From JAPSGB01 sp963775185 (GTDB lineage: Bacteria > Myxococcota_A > Polyangia > Polyangiales > Polyangiaceae): a stretch of 64,000 nt of DNA. Under the pieces are notes generated by a model that was not told where the DNA came from, ran no database searches, and saw only the letters and a program-made list of their open reading frames with translations. The translations under genes and the position numbers were made by a program. Shown one piece after another: positions 21,226 through 29,750 of the stretch (its first letter is position 1; every line of letters begins with the position of its first letter). The stretch covers positions 372,001 to 436,000 of the forward strand of contig CAVZIE010000031.1 in the NCBI GenBank assembly GCA_963775185.1, in the 5' to 3' direction.

Positions 21226-23105
21226 GCTGGCAGGAACGCTTCAAATCCAAGGTAACGAGCGTCGAGCGCGCGGTCCGCGAGATCCCGCGCGGGCGCAGGA
21301 TCCTCATCGGGTCGGGGGCGGCCGAGCCCGGTCGCCTGGTCGACGGGCTGGTCAAGTACGGTGACCACCTCGCCGACAACGAGATCGTGCATCTGCTTAC
21401 GCTGGGCAAGGCACCGTACGTCGAGCGCGGCATGGAGCAGCGCTTCCGGCACACGGCGCTGTTCATCGGCGCCAACGTGCGCGAGGCGGTCGCCGAGGGG
21501 CGCGCGGACTTCATGCCCGTGTTCCTGTCGGAGATCCCGCAGCTCATCCGATCGCGCCGCATGCGCGTGGACGTCGCGCTGATCCAGGTCAGCGAGCCCG
21601 ACTCGCACGGTTTCGTGAGCCTGGGCGTGTCCGTGGACGTGGTGCGGGCGGCCGTCGACAGCGCCGATCTGATCATCGCCGAGGTCAACCCGCGCATGCC
21701 ACGCACGCTCGGCGATTCGATGGTGCACGTCGGGGAGATCGCGCATCTGGTGCCCGTCGACAGCGCACTGCCGGAGCTCGTTGTGGAGGAACTCGACGAC
21801 ATCTGTCGCGAGATCGGCCACCACGTGGCGAGCCTGATCCCGGACGGCGCGACGCTCCAGACCGGCATCGGGCGCATCCCCCACGCCGTCCTGGAAGCAC
21901 TCGGCAATCGTCACGATCTCGGTGTGCACACGGAGATGCTCTCCGATAGCGTCATCGATCTGGTCGAGGCCGGCGTCATCACCGGCAAGAAGAAGACGTT
22001 GCTTCCCGGCAAGATCGTCACGAGCTTCGTCATGGGCACGCAGCGCCTGTACGAATGGGTGCACGACAACCCCGCCGTAGAGATGCGCCCGAGCGAGTTC
22101 ACGAACGATCCGTTCACGGTCGCGCGCAACGATTCCATGGTCGCGATCAACTCGGCGCTCGCCGTCGACCTGACCGGCCAGGTCGCGGCGGACACGCTGA
22201 TGGGTCGCTTCTTCAGCGGCATCGGCGGCCAGGTCGACTTCATCCGCGGCGCGGCGCGCAGCCGCGGCGGCAAGCCGGTGATCGCGTTGCCGTCGACGGC
22301 CAAGGACGGACAGCTCAGCCGCATCCGTCCCGCACTCGAGGAGGGCGCCGGTATCGTCACGAGTCGCGGCGACGTCCACTACGTCGTCACCGAGTACGGC
22401 ATCGCGGACCTGTGGGGCAAGAGCATCCGCCAGCGCGTCATGTCGCTGATCGACATCGCCCATCCCGATCACCGAGCGGAGCTGCTCGCCGCCGCCAAGA
22501 AGCGGAAGTACGTGTTCCCTGATCAGGTCATGTCGCGCGCGGTCTACCCCTGGGAAGACGAGCGCATCGTCGAGATCAAGGGTGGCGATCGCGTCCTGGT
22601 CCGACCGGTGCGGATCACCGACGAGGAGACGCTGCAGGACATGTTCTACCGGCTGAGCGACGAGAGCACCTACTCGCGCTTCATGCACTACAAGAAGAGC
22701 CATCCTCACGAGGAGATGCAAAAGCTCGTGGATCTCGACCACGCGCACAACATGGCGCTGGTGGTGTGCCCGGCGGACAGCCCGGCCGAGCTGATCGCCA
22801 TGGCGCGCTACGACGTCGATCCGGCGACGGATCTGGCCGACATCGCGTTCGTCGTCCGCGACGAGCTCCAGGGGCATGGACTCGGCACGCTGTTGATGCG
22901 GCGCATGGCGGAGATTGGCCGTGCGCGCGGGCTGGCCGGCTTCACGGCCGACGTGCTGTGCTCCAACGCCGCGATGCTCGGCGTCTTCCAGCGCAGTGGT
23001 CTCGAGATGCACACCGAGCTCGACGGTGGCGGCGCGTATCATGTGGTGATGCGCTTCCCGCCGGCGCGCTCGTCGGCGTCGAACCCGCCGCCGCCGCCGC
23101 AATGA
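21222..23105 (+). CDS. Acetyl-CoA hydrolase/CoA-transferase fused to a GNAT acetyltransferase
   Basis: 627 residues. Residues about 1-440 are the class I CoA-transferase fold of the acetyl-CoA hydrolase/4-hydroxybutyrate CoA-transferase family (IPDGATLQTGIGRIPHAVLE, GIGGQVDFIRGAARS, VVTEYGIADLWGKS). Residues about 450-615 form a GNAT domain (VLVRPVRITDEETLQDMFYR, then IAFVVRDELQGHGLGTLL as the acetyl-CoA loop). Such fusions are known and suggest acetylation-linked control of acyl-CoA metabolism. ATG overlaps the preceding stop. The tail after the GNAT domain is Pro-rich (PPPPPQ). Confidence 0.9.
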   Translation: MSWQERFKSKVTSVERAVREIPRGRRILIGSGAAEPGRLVDGLVKYGDHLADNEIVHLLTLGKAPYVERGMEQRFRHTALFIGANVREAVAEGRADFMPVFLSEIPQLIRSRRMRVDVALIQVSEPDSHGFVSLGVSVDVVRAAVDSADLIIAEVNPRMPRTLGDSMVHVGEIAHLVPVDSALPELVVEELDDICREIGHHVASLIPDGATLQTGIGRIPHAVLEALGNRHDLGVHTEMLSDSVIDLVEAGVITGKKKTLLPGKIVTSFVMGTQRLYEWVHDNPAVEMRPSEFTNDPFTVARNDSMVAINSALAVDLTGQVAADTLMGRFFSGIGGQVDFIRGAARSRGGKPVIALPSTAKDGQLSRIRPALEEGAGIVTSRGDVHYVVTEYGIADLWGKSIRQRVMSLIDIAHPDHRAELLAAAKKRKYVFPDQVMSRAVYPWEDERIVEIKGGDRVLVRPVRITDEETLQDMFYRLSDESTYSRFMHYKKSHPHEEMQKLVDLDHAHNMALVVCPADSPAELIAMARYDVDPATDLADIAFVVRDELQGHGLGTLLMRRMAEIGRARGLAGFTADVLCSNAAMLGVFQRSGLEMHTELDGGGAYHVVMRFPPARSSASNPPPPPQ

Positions 23106-23879
23106 GTCGCGGCGCTCGCCTCGAATCGCTCGCGCGCGGCCCTCGGCGCGTGTGCTGCAAGAAGAATCCACGCCGCTCGATCGCGAAACGAGTTGCAGGG
23201 GGGGTCGGTTCGTCGTGGCCGGCGTCGGGTCCGATTACGCGAGGATAGGCACTCGCGAAACGTTTCAGATCGAGCCCGGGACGCCTGCGTCGTGTGAAGT
23301 CGCACCTTGTCGTACCCGACGATTTTTCCTTGCCCGAGTCTCGCTGCGTGGCTAGACCTTCAATGCGTTGAGCATGACGAATTCACATCATCGTTGCCTC
23401 GCCGGTCGCGTGCAGAGCGGCGGAGAATGCAATGCGGAGCACGATCTGCCGGCGGCGAAGCTGCCGAGGGTCCCGCGCTCCTCGCTTCTCGCGGGCGCAC
23501 GTCGGCGCGGCCGCCGACGCATCGCCGCGACGTTCCATCGGCGCGCTTCGACAAGCGAGCGTGGTCTCGCGGTTTCCCCGCCTGGCGCGGCTTCTTCCGT
23601 GCGGGCGCCTTCACTTGGATCAATCGTCGAACCGAATTGTGTTCGATCAAGAAGACGAAGACCGCCAGCGCGTCCAGGCGGGAGCGCCTTCGCCGACGCT
23701 GCGGATGTCCGATGCTTGACTAGCTTGCGCGCGCCTGCGCGGCCCCGCGTCGTCGAGTGGCGAAGACGCTGACTTCCCGGTGTAGCCGATCCCCATCCGG
23801 GGGTCGGGCTCGAGACACGTGTCCGCCGGTCGGCTTGGATTGCACGTCACATCGTCCGATCACCAAGGAGCATCATCGA
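23106..23879. other. 774-bp intergenic region without a recognised feature
   Basis: Between the CoA-transferase fusion and the heparinase-like gene. The base composition is less GC-biased than in the neighbours. No open frame here has convincing codon use, and I see no tRNA, hairpin terminator or -24/-12 promoter. It ends with AAGGAG (23865-23870), the ribosome binding site of the next gene, whose promoter should lie in this region. Confidence 0.5.
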
Positions 23880-26657
23880 ATGAACACGAGGAACCGTCGC
23901 ACGTGGGAGCGCGCCGCCTGGCTGGTTGCACTGACTACCGCCGGTTGCGGCATGGGTACGGCCCAGCCCAACAAGGCGTGTCGTCCTTCCACGGCGAGCA
24001 CCAATCAAGCGCTCACGGCGACCGCGTCCCGCTTGTTCCTGACCACGAGCGTGGTGACGCGCCTGCAGGCGCGGGCTGCGGCCAACGACGCCGCGTGGGT
24101 TTCGCTCAAGAAGCTGTGCGACGGCTACACGACCGGTACGGTGTATCCGCCCAACGGCGACGCCTACCCGAGCTCCAACAGCGTGGGCCAAGGCTACCAG
24201 GGCGACGGATATCTGCCCGCCATTCGCTCGCTGGGCTTGTGCTACCGCACGACCAAGGGCGTGGACGCGGCCGCGGCGTCGAAGTACGCGGCGGCCGGCG
24301 CCAAGGTGCTCGACGCGATGGCGACGCCGCCCGGCTCCGGTGGTGCTTCGCCGTCGACGGACAGCGGCTACGGCATCCGCAACTACGGCGTCGGGATGGC
24401 CATCGGTTACGACTGGCTGTCGCCGGATCTGCCCGCGAGCACCAAGAGCGCCGTGAACACCGCGCTCAACAGCTGGATCGATTGGTACGACAAGAGCGGG
24501 TTCAGTCGCAACCAACCCATCGGCAACTACTTTGTCGGCTACTTCCTCGCCAAGACGTACGCCGCGATCGCGACGGACCCCGACAACGCCAAGGCCGCCA
24601 CATACTGGAGCGACGTCCAGACCCGCCTCTGGGGTCAGGTCGCGAAGCCCGCGTATGTCGCCTGGATGAAGGGCGGAGGGTGGCCCGAAGGCTGGGAGTA
24701 CGGCCCGCGCGCCGTTCGCGGCATGGCAGAGGTGCTCTGGGGCGTCGAGACCGGCAAGGGCCTGGCTTGGTACAACGATCTGCCCCAGGCTCACGACCAG
24801 TCGCTGTATCTCGAACACTTCGCGTGGCCATCGCTGAAGCGCATGGACGATCGCGGCACGGTCCGCTCGGGCGTCTCGCTCGCGCCGTCGGCGGCGTTGA
24901 TGTCGGCGCTCGCGACCATCATCGCGGAGCATGGCGACGCCGCGGCGCCGCACGCGATGGCTTTCGCCGACGACGTCGTCGCGACCAGCGGCGACGATCG
25001 TGAGCCGTGGCAGAAGTTCCTCTACTCCGATCCGGCCAGAGCGCGCAGCCCGTATACGTCGCAGCCGCTGTCGTACAACGCCGAAGGTCCCGGCAACGTC
25101 TCGATGCGTTCGAGCTGGGACAAGACGGCGACCTGGGCGTCGCTCACCGCCGGGCGCTACATCAACGCGCCGGACTCGGGCGAGCAGCTGTTCGACGCCG
25201 GAGGCGTGAGTGTGGTTTCGGGCGGCGATCCGATCCTGGTGAACGCGGCGGGCTGGATCCCGAGCGCGGGTGGAACCGCGGGCGAAGACTTCGTCTACAC
25301 CGACAGCTGGGGTGGCGGCGGGCGTCGCCTGTACAACACGTTCTTCGTCGACAGCCCGGCCACCTCCAACTCTCCCGGCCAGAACACGAAGAGCCCGGAC
25401 AGCTCGAACTCGCACATCGAGCGCTTCGAGGAAGGCGGCTCGTACGTTCGCGTCCGGGCTGCGAACCTCGAAGGTCAGTACGGCTCGGGCACGAGTCCCG
25501 TAGCGTCGTTTACCCGCGACATGGTCTACATGCGACCTGGGACGGTCGTCCTCTTCGATCGCACGACCGTAGCCTCGGCGAGCGCGGATCGCTGGATGGC
25601 GTTCCACGTCCCGGCCGCTCCCACCGAGGTGACGCTCGCGGACACCACGCAGCGGCGATTCGACGTGAAGTCGGGCGGCGCGGTGCGCGGTAGCTTGCGG
25701 CTCATGCTGCCGCAGAACCCGGCGATACAGACGGTATCGCTGCCGGGCAACACGACGCGCATCGAGGCGCACGGACCGGGCGCCGCATCCGAGGAGTGGC
25801 TGAGCGTGGTTACGACTTCGGCAAGCGCACCGGACGAGGTCCGGCTGTCCGCGGGTGACGGCAACGTGTCGTCGAGCAACGCGGTGGGCGTCGACGTCCG
25901 CGGAGCGCGCGACCAGGTCGTGCTGTTTCCGTCGGCCCAGGCCCCGAGCGCGCAGCTCTCGAGCGTCCAGTACGTTGTCGATGCCGCGGACGGCGATCAC
26001 GTGATTGTGGACATGGCGCCGTCGGCGAGCGGCTACTCGATCTCCGCGCAAGCGACCAGCGGCGGCCTCGCGGTGAACGTGACACCCGGCGGATCGTTCA
26101 AACCGTCACCCGCTGGCGTGCTCTCGTTCCAGGTGACCGCAGTTGGCGCCGTGTCGCCCGGCTCGCCTATCCCGCCGCCGGCGACCGGCAGCGGCGGTAG
26201 CGGCGGCAGCGGCGGCACGGCGGGCAGCGGCAGCGGCGGCACGGCGGGCAGCGGAGGCACGGCCGGCAGCGGCAGCGGCGGCACGGCGGGCAGCGGTAGC
26301 GGCGGCAGCGGCAACGCGCCGGGATGCTGCACGGGCGGCAGCGGCGGTACCGCCAGCGGTGGCGGTAGTGCCGGCACGGCGGGCAGCGGCACGGCGGGCA
26401 GCGCGGGCACGTCCGGCAGTGGTGCGGGCGGCAGCGGCACGGCGGGCAGCGCCGGCACGTCCGGCAGTGGTACGGGCGGCAGCGGCGGTACGTCGGGCAG
26501 CGGCAGCGCAGGTACGTCGGGCAGCGGCAGCGCAGGTACGTCGGGCAGCGGCAGCGCAGGTACGTCGGGCAGCGGCAGCGGTTCGACCGTCACCCCGACG
26601 GCGCCGGACGGTCCATGCACCGACGCGACGCAGTGTAGCGACTTGCCGCCCTGCTAG
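23880..26657 (+). CDS. Heparinase II/III-like polysaccharide lyase lipoprotein with Gly/Ser-rich tail
   Basis: 925 residues from ATG 23880 (AAGGAG 9 nt upstream). A lipoprotein signal ends at AGC (residue about 23). Residues about 40-400 form an alpha-helical toroid (SGYGIRNYGVGMAIGYDWLS, QPIGNYFVGYFLAKTYAAIA, MKGGGWPEGWEYG), and about 400-750 a beta-sandwich as in heparinase/alginate lyases (NVSMRSSWDKTATWAS). The fold and motifs match the lipoprotein at 37.6-39.8 kb, so the two are paralogues. The last about 160 residues are Gly/Ser/Thr/Ala repeats with a short Cys-containing end (CTDATQCSDLPPC). It should act on an acidic polysaccharide at the cell surface, possibly the exopolysaccharide made downstream. 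Confidence 0.8.
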   Translation: MNTRNRRTWERAAWLVALTTAGCGMGTAQPNKACRPSTASTNQALTATASRLFLTTSVVTRLQARAAANDAAWVSLKKLCDGYTTGTVYPPNGDAYPSSNSVGQGYQGDGYLPAIRSLGLCYRTTKGVDAAAASKYAAAGAKVLDAMATPPGSGGASPSTDSGYGIRNYGVGMAIGYDWLSPDLPASTKSAVNTALNSWIDWYDKSGFSRNQPIGNYFVGYFLAKTYAAIATDPDNAKAATYWSDVQTRLWGQVAKPAYVAWMKGGGWPEGWEYGPRAVRGMAEVLWGVETGKGLAWYNDLPQAHDQSLYLEHFAWPSLKRMDDRGTVRSGVSLAPSAALMSALATIIAEHGDAAAPHAMAFADDVVATSGDDREPWQKFLYSDPARARSPYTSQPLSYNAEGPGNVSMRSSWDKTATWASLTAGRYINAPDSGEQLFDAGGVSVVSGGDPILVNAAGWIPSAGGTAGEDFVYTDSWGGGGRRLYNTFFVDSPATSNSPGQNTKSPDSSNSHIERFEEGGSYVRVRAANLEGQYGSGTSPVASFTRDMVYMRPGTVVLFDRTTVASASADRWMAFHVPAAPTEVTLADTTQRRFDVKSGGAVRGSLRLMLPQNPAIQTVSLPGNTTRIEAHGPGAASEEWLSVVTTSASAPDEVRLSAGDGNVSSSNAVGVDVRGARDQVVLFPSAQAPSAQLSSVQYVVDAADGDHVIVDMAPSASGYSISAQATSGGLAVNVTPGGSFKPSPAGVLSFQVTAVGAVSPGSPIPPPATGSGGSGGSGGTAGSGSGGTAGSGGTAGSGSGGTAGSGSGGSGNAPGCCTGGSGGTASGGGSAGTAGSGTAGSAGTSGSGAGGSGTAGSAGTSGSGTGGSGGTSGSGSAGTSGSGSAGTSGSGSAGTSGSGSGSTVTPTAPDGPCTDATQCSDLPPC
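26190..26585 (+). repeat. Gly/Ser-coding low-complexity repeats, including three identical 24-mers
   Basis: DNA encoding the GSGG/TAGS tail of the lyase. It includes three perfect 24-bp copies at 26497-26568 (each encoding GSGSAGTS) and a 12-bp part copy. All units keep the frame, so copy-number change would alter tail length only. The perfect identity suggests recent expansion or gene conversion. Confidence 0.8.
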
Positions 26658-26665
26658 CGTCGTGT

Positions 26666-26704
26666 CCGCTGCGCCGCGGTCGCTTGGCGACCACGGCGCA
26701 GCGG
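26666..26704 (+). terminator. Long hairpin after the lyase gene
   Basis: A 17-bp stem with one mismatch (26666-26682 against 26688-26704) and a 5-nt loop, starting 8 nt after the stop of the lyase gene. No U-tract follows, as is common in high-GC genomes. It separates the lyase from the FHA-GGDEF transcription unit. Confidence 0.65.
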
Positions 26705-26706
26705 AG

Positions 26707-26719
26707 CGCAAAGCCTGCA
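26707..26719. promoter_or_regulatory. Possible enhancer (UAS) half-palindrome upstream of FHA-GGDEF
   Basis: CGCAA-AGC-CTGCA, a degenerate match to the palindrome CGCAA-N3-TTGCG found upstream of other -24/-12 promoters here. Its centre lies about 70 bp upstream of the -24 GG at 26782. The match is imperfect and could be chance. Confidence 0.35.
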
Positions 26720-26780
26720 TCACGCCGCAGCCCACGCGCGAGAGCGCGCCTCGTTGCGGGAAACCACGCGCGGCGGTGCG

Positions 26781-26796
26781 TGGCACGTAAGCTGCA
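26781..26796 (+). promoter_or_regulatory. Sigma-54 promoter of FHA-GGDEF gene
   Basis: TGGCACG-TAAG-CTGCA, one mismatch from the consensus TGGCACG-N4-TTGCW, with GG and GC spaced by exactly 10 nt. The -12 C (26795) is 14 nt before the ATG at 26809, so the predicted transcript has about two leader nucleotides. Confidence 0.75.
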
Positions 26797-26808
26797 CCGT
26801 ACGCTGTC

Positions 26809-27768
26809 ATGCGTCTGATCCCGGGAGCCCAAGGCGAGCCGGCGGTCGGCTTCGACCTGCCCCGCGGTCTGCCGCCGGCGAGCAGCTTCGCAGACCCGGA
26901 CACGCTCCGGACACCTATCCCTACCGCATCCTCCGCCCCGCGCTTCGACCGCTGCGTCTTGACGGTGCTCGCCGGCGACCGCGTGGGCACGATACTTCCG
27001 GTCCGTGACGACGAGGTGCTCATCGGGCGCTCGACCTTCGCGACCTTGTGCTGCAACGATCCCAGCGTGTCGCGGCGTCACGCGCGCGTCTTCAGGCTCG
27101 GCGCCGAAGTGTACGTCGAAGATCTGGGGAGCACGAACGGAACGGCGGTCGGAGGTCGCCGCATCCGCGCGCGACGTCCACTCCGCGACGGCGATCGTAT
27201 CGGGATCGGCGCGCTGCTCCTCAAGGTCTCTTTCGAGGACGCGCTCGAGGAACGCGCTGCGCTCGAGCTCTACGAGTGTGCGGTGCACGATCCCGTTACC
27301 GGCGCGTACAATCGTCGCTACCTGGACGAACAGATCGTCGCGGAGCTGGCGTTCGCGTCGCGGCACGGCTTGCCGCTTTCAGCGCTGTTGATCGATGTCG
27401 ACCAGTTCAAGCAGGTGAACGACACGTTCGGTCACCAGGTCGGCGACGCGGTGCTGCGCGCGGTCGCGGACGCCGTCTACGCCCTGGTCCGGCCGGAGGA
27501 CGTCGTCGCCCGCTACGGCGGCGACGAGCTCGTGATCCTGGCGCGGGAAACCACCCAGGACGGCGCCGTGAAGCTGGCAGAACGAGTGCGACGAACCGTC
27601 GCCGAGCTCGACGGCCCATACGCTGGATTGGTCAGCGTGAGCATCGGCGTGGCCACGTGCGGACCGCCGTCGGACGTCGGTCCGCACGAGCTACTCGCCG
27701 CCGCGGATCGCGGCATGTACCTGGCGAAGGCGCGAGGTCGCAATCGCGTCGCGACCGGGTCGTTGTAG
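26809..27768 (+). CDS. FHA-GGDEF diguanylate cyclase
   Basis: 319 residues. An FHA domain (about 60-135) carries the phosphothreonine-binding signature: GRS, SRRHARV and LGSTNGT. The GGDEF domain (about 150-315) has DPVTGAYNRRYL, the metal site IDVDQFKQVNDTFGH and the active-site loop YGGDELV, with an inhibitory RxxD (RPED) five residues before it. It should make cyclic di-GMP in response to Ser/Thr phosphorylation and be product-inhibited. It is soluble, with no membrane segment. Cyclic di-GMP commonly activates exopolysaccharide synthesis, which fits the neighbouring cluster. A -24/-12 promoter lies directly upstream. Confidence 0.93.
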   Translation: MRLIPGAQGEPAVGFDLPRGLPPASSFADPDTLRTPIPTASSAPRFDRCVLTVLAGDRVGTILPVRDDEVLIGRSTFATLCCNDPSVSRRHARVFRLGAEVYVEDLGSTNGTAVGGRRIRARRPLRDGDRIGIGALLLKVSFEDALEERAALELYECAVHDPVTGAYNRRYLDEQIVAELAFASRHGLPLSALLIDVDQFKQVNDTFGHQVGDAVLRAVADAVYALVRPEDVVARYGGDELVILARETTQDGAVKLAERVRRTVAELDGPYAGLVSVSIGVATCGPPSDVGPHELLAAADRGMYLAKARGRNRVATGSL

Positions 27769-27830
27769 CCTCGACCCCCGCGAGACCGGGTCGAACGCGA
27801 CGTCGCGCGTCGTTGCGTTCGCGCCTCCGG

Positions 27831-27843
27831 CGCAACCGTTGCC
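27831..27843. promoter_or_regulatory. Palindrome CGCAA-CCG-TTGCC upstream of glmS
   Basis: One base from the perfect palindrome CGCAA-N3-TTGCG. Its centre is only about 30 bp upstream of the -24 element, closer than the 60-73 bp seen elsewhere. A second inverted repeat, CGAACGC/GCGTTCG (27792-27798 and 27815-27821), lies further upstream and could be another activator site or the end of the GGDEF transcript. Confidence 0.4.
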
Positions 27844-27865
27844 GGGACACGAGGTCGTCTGCGAC

Positions 27866-27881
27866 TGGCACGGCCGTTGCT
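27866..27881 (+). promoter_or_regulatory. Sigma-54 promoter of glmS
   Basis: TGGCACG-GCCG-TTGCT, a perfect match to the -24/-12 consensus. The predicted start near 27892 leaves a 32-nt leader that contains GGAGG (27913-27917) before the glmS ATG. Confidence 0.85.
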
Positions 27882-27923
27882 CGTTGTTTTCATCGAACAC
27901 GTGGAGTCAGTCGGAGGCGAAAG

Positions 27924-29750
27924 ATGTGCGGAATCGTTGGCTACGTCGGAACCGGGCAAGCCGCTCCCATTCTTCTCGATGGCTTGGCGCGGCTCGAGTA
28001 TCGCGGCTACGACAGCGCGGGCATCGCCGTTCTCGAGCGCGCCGGCGCGATCGACGTCACGCGCACCACAGACGGTCTGAAGAAGCTGCAGGAGCGCGTG
28101 CTGGCGCCGGACAGCCGTGCCCGTGAAGCGCACGCCGGAATCGCGCACACGCGCTGGGCGACGCACGGCCGCGCCAGCGCGGAGAACGCGCACCCGCACT
28201 GCAGCAACGACGGCAAGGTCGCGATCGTGCACAACGGGATCTTCGAGAACCATCGCGAGATCCTCGCCGATCTCGCCAAGCACGGGCTCGCGCCGCACAG
28301 CGAGACCGATACCGAATGCTTCCCCATGCTGGTGTCGCACCTGATGAGTCAGGGCATGGCGTTCGAGGAGGCGTTCAGCGCAGCCGTGGCGCAGGTCCGG
28401 GGTCTGTTCGCCGTGGTGTGCATCCACGCGGACCATCCCGACAAGCTCTTGGTGGCGCGCTCCGGACCGCCACTGGTGTTGGGGATCGCGCCTCATGGGA
28501 CTTTCGTCGCGTCGGACGTGACACCGCTCGTGCAATACACCCGTGACGTCATCTTCCTCGAGAACGGCGATGTCGCCGAGCTCACGCGGGAGGGCGTGCG
28601 GATGCTCAGCGGCATGGATCGCAGTGTCCAGCGCGCGGATTGGGACGCCGACGCCGCCGAGCTCGGTGCCCACGCGCACTTCATGCACAAGGAGATCTTC
28701 GAGCAGCCGAACGCCGTCGCGCGCACGCTCGAAGCGCACGTCGTCGGCGATCGCGCCAACCTGGAGCTGCCCTTCGGCGAGAATTTCGCCAGACGCTTGA
28801 GCAGAATCGAGATCCTGGCTTGCGGCACGTCGTGGCACGCTGGCCTGGTCGGAAAATTCCTGATCGAGGAGCTCGCGGGCGTTCCGGTCGAGGTCGACTA
28901 CGCGTCGGAGTATCGCTATCGCTCGCCGATCCAGTCGGCGGGAACACTGGCGATCGCCATCACGCAGAGCGGCGAGACCGCCGACACCGTCGCGGCCATT
29001 ACAGAAGCGGCCAAGCGCGGCGCGCGCACGCTCGCCGTGTGCAACGTGGTCGGGTCCCAGGCGGCGCGCCTGGCCGAGGGCACGCTGTTCACGCACGCGG
29101 GACCGGAGATCGGCGTCGCCTCGACCAAGGCGTTCACGACGCAGCTGGTGCTGCTCGCGCTGTTCGCGGTCCAGCTCGGCCGCATGCGCGGACGGCTCGA
29201 CGCCCCCGGGGAGTCCGAGCTCGTCAAGGCGCTGTGGGCGCTCCCCGACAAGTTGAGCGAGACGTGCGCCCTCGAACGCCGGATAGCCGCGATCGCGGAG
29301 GAGTGGCACCGCGCGTCGAACGCGCTCTACCTCGGTCGCGGGCTCTTGTATCCCGTTGCGCTCGAGGGCGCGCTCAAGCTCAAGGAAATCTCGTACGTGC
29401 ACGCCGAGGGCCAGCCTGCCGGTGAGATGAAGCACGGGCCGATCGCGCTCATCGACGCGACGCTGCCGGTCGTGGCGCTGGTGGCGAACGACGAGAACCG
29501 CGAGCGGATGGTAAGCAACCTGCACGAGGCAGCGGCGCGCGACGGCAAGATCATCGCGTTCGTTCCCGAGGGCGAACATGGGCTCGACCCCATCGCGCAC
29601 AGCGTCGTCTCGCTGCCGGTAACGCATCCGCGGCTGGCGCCGATCCTGTTCGCGGTGCCGCTGCAGCTCCTCGCCTATCACATTGCCGTGCTGCGCGGAT
29701 GCAACGTGGATCGTCCGCGCAACCTGGCGAAGTCGGTCACCGTCGAGTAG
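27924..29750 (+). CDS. glmS: Glutamine-fructose-6-phosphate aminotransferase
   Basis: 608 residues, the normal length. It starts MCGIVGYVG, so the N-terminal Cys nucleophile of the glutaminase is present after Met removal. YRGYDSAGIAV, TRWATHG and HNGIFEN are class II amidotransferase motifs. Two SIS domains follow (CGTSWHAG, TQSGETADT, PEIGVASTKAFTTQ), and the C-terminus ends AKSVTVE as usual. It makes glucosamine-6-phosphate, the precursor of UDP-GlcNAc for peptidoglycan and the amino sugars of the adjacent exopolysaccharide. The gene has its own sigma-54 promoter and GGAGG. Its stop directly abuts the stop of the convergent glycosyltransferase gene. Confidence 0.97.
   Translation: MCGIVGYVGTGQAAPILLDGLARLEYRGYDSAGIAVLERAGAIDVTRTTDGLKKLQERVLAPDSRAREAHAGIAHTRWATHGRASAENAHPHCSNDGKVAIVHNGIFENHREILADLAKHGLAPHSETDTECFPMLVSHLMSQGMAFEEAFSAAVAQVRGLFAVVCIHADHPDKLLVARSGPPLVLGIAPHGTFVASDVTPLVQYTRDVIFLENGDVAELTREGVRMLSGMDRSVQRADWDADAAELGAHAHFMHKEIFEQPNAVARTLEAHVVGDRANLELPFGENFARRLSRIEILACGTSWHAGLVGKFLIEELAGVPVEVDYASEYRYRSPIQSAGTLAIAITQSGETADTVAAITEAAKRGARTLAVCNVVGSQAARLAEGTLFTHAGPEIGVASTKAFTTQLVLLALFAVQLGRMRGRLDAPGESELVKALWALPDKLSETCALERRIAAIAEEWHRASNALYLGRGLLYPVALEGALKLKEISYVHAEGQPAGEMKHGPIALIDATLPVVALVANDENRERMVSNLHEAAARDGKIIAFVPEGEHGLDPIAHSVVSLPVTHPRLAPILFAVPLQLLAYHIAVLRGCNVDRPRNLAKSVTVE

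Noticed and set aside
23307..23850. Short open frames in the 774-bp gap before the lyase gene
   Set aside because: No ribosome binding site, biased Arg/Ser composition and no recognisable motif.
26190..26585. CRISPR-like or mobile repeat array
   Set aside because: The repeats are in frame and encode a Gly/Ser-rich protein tail.
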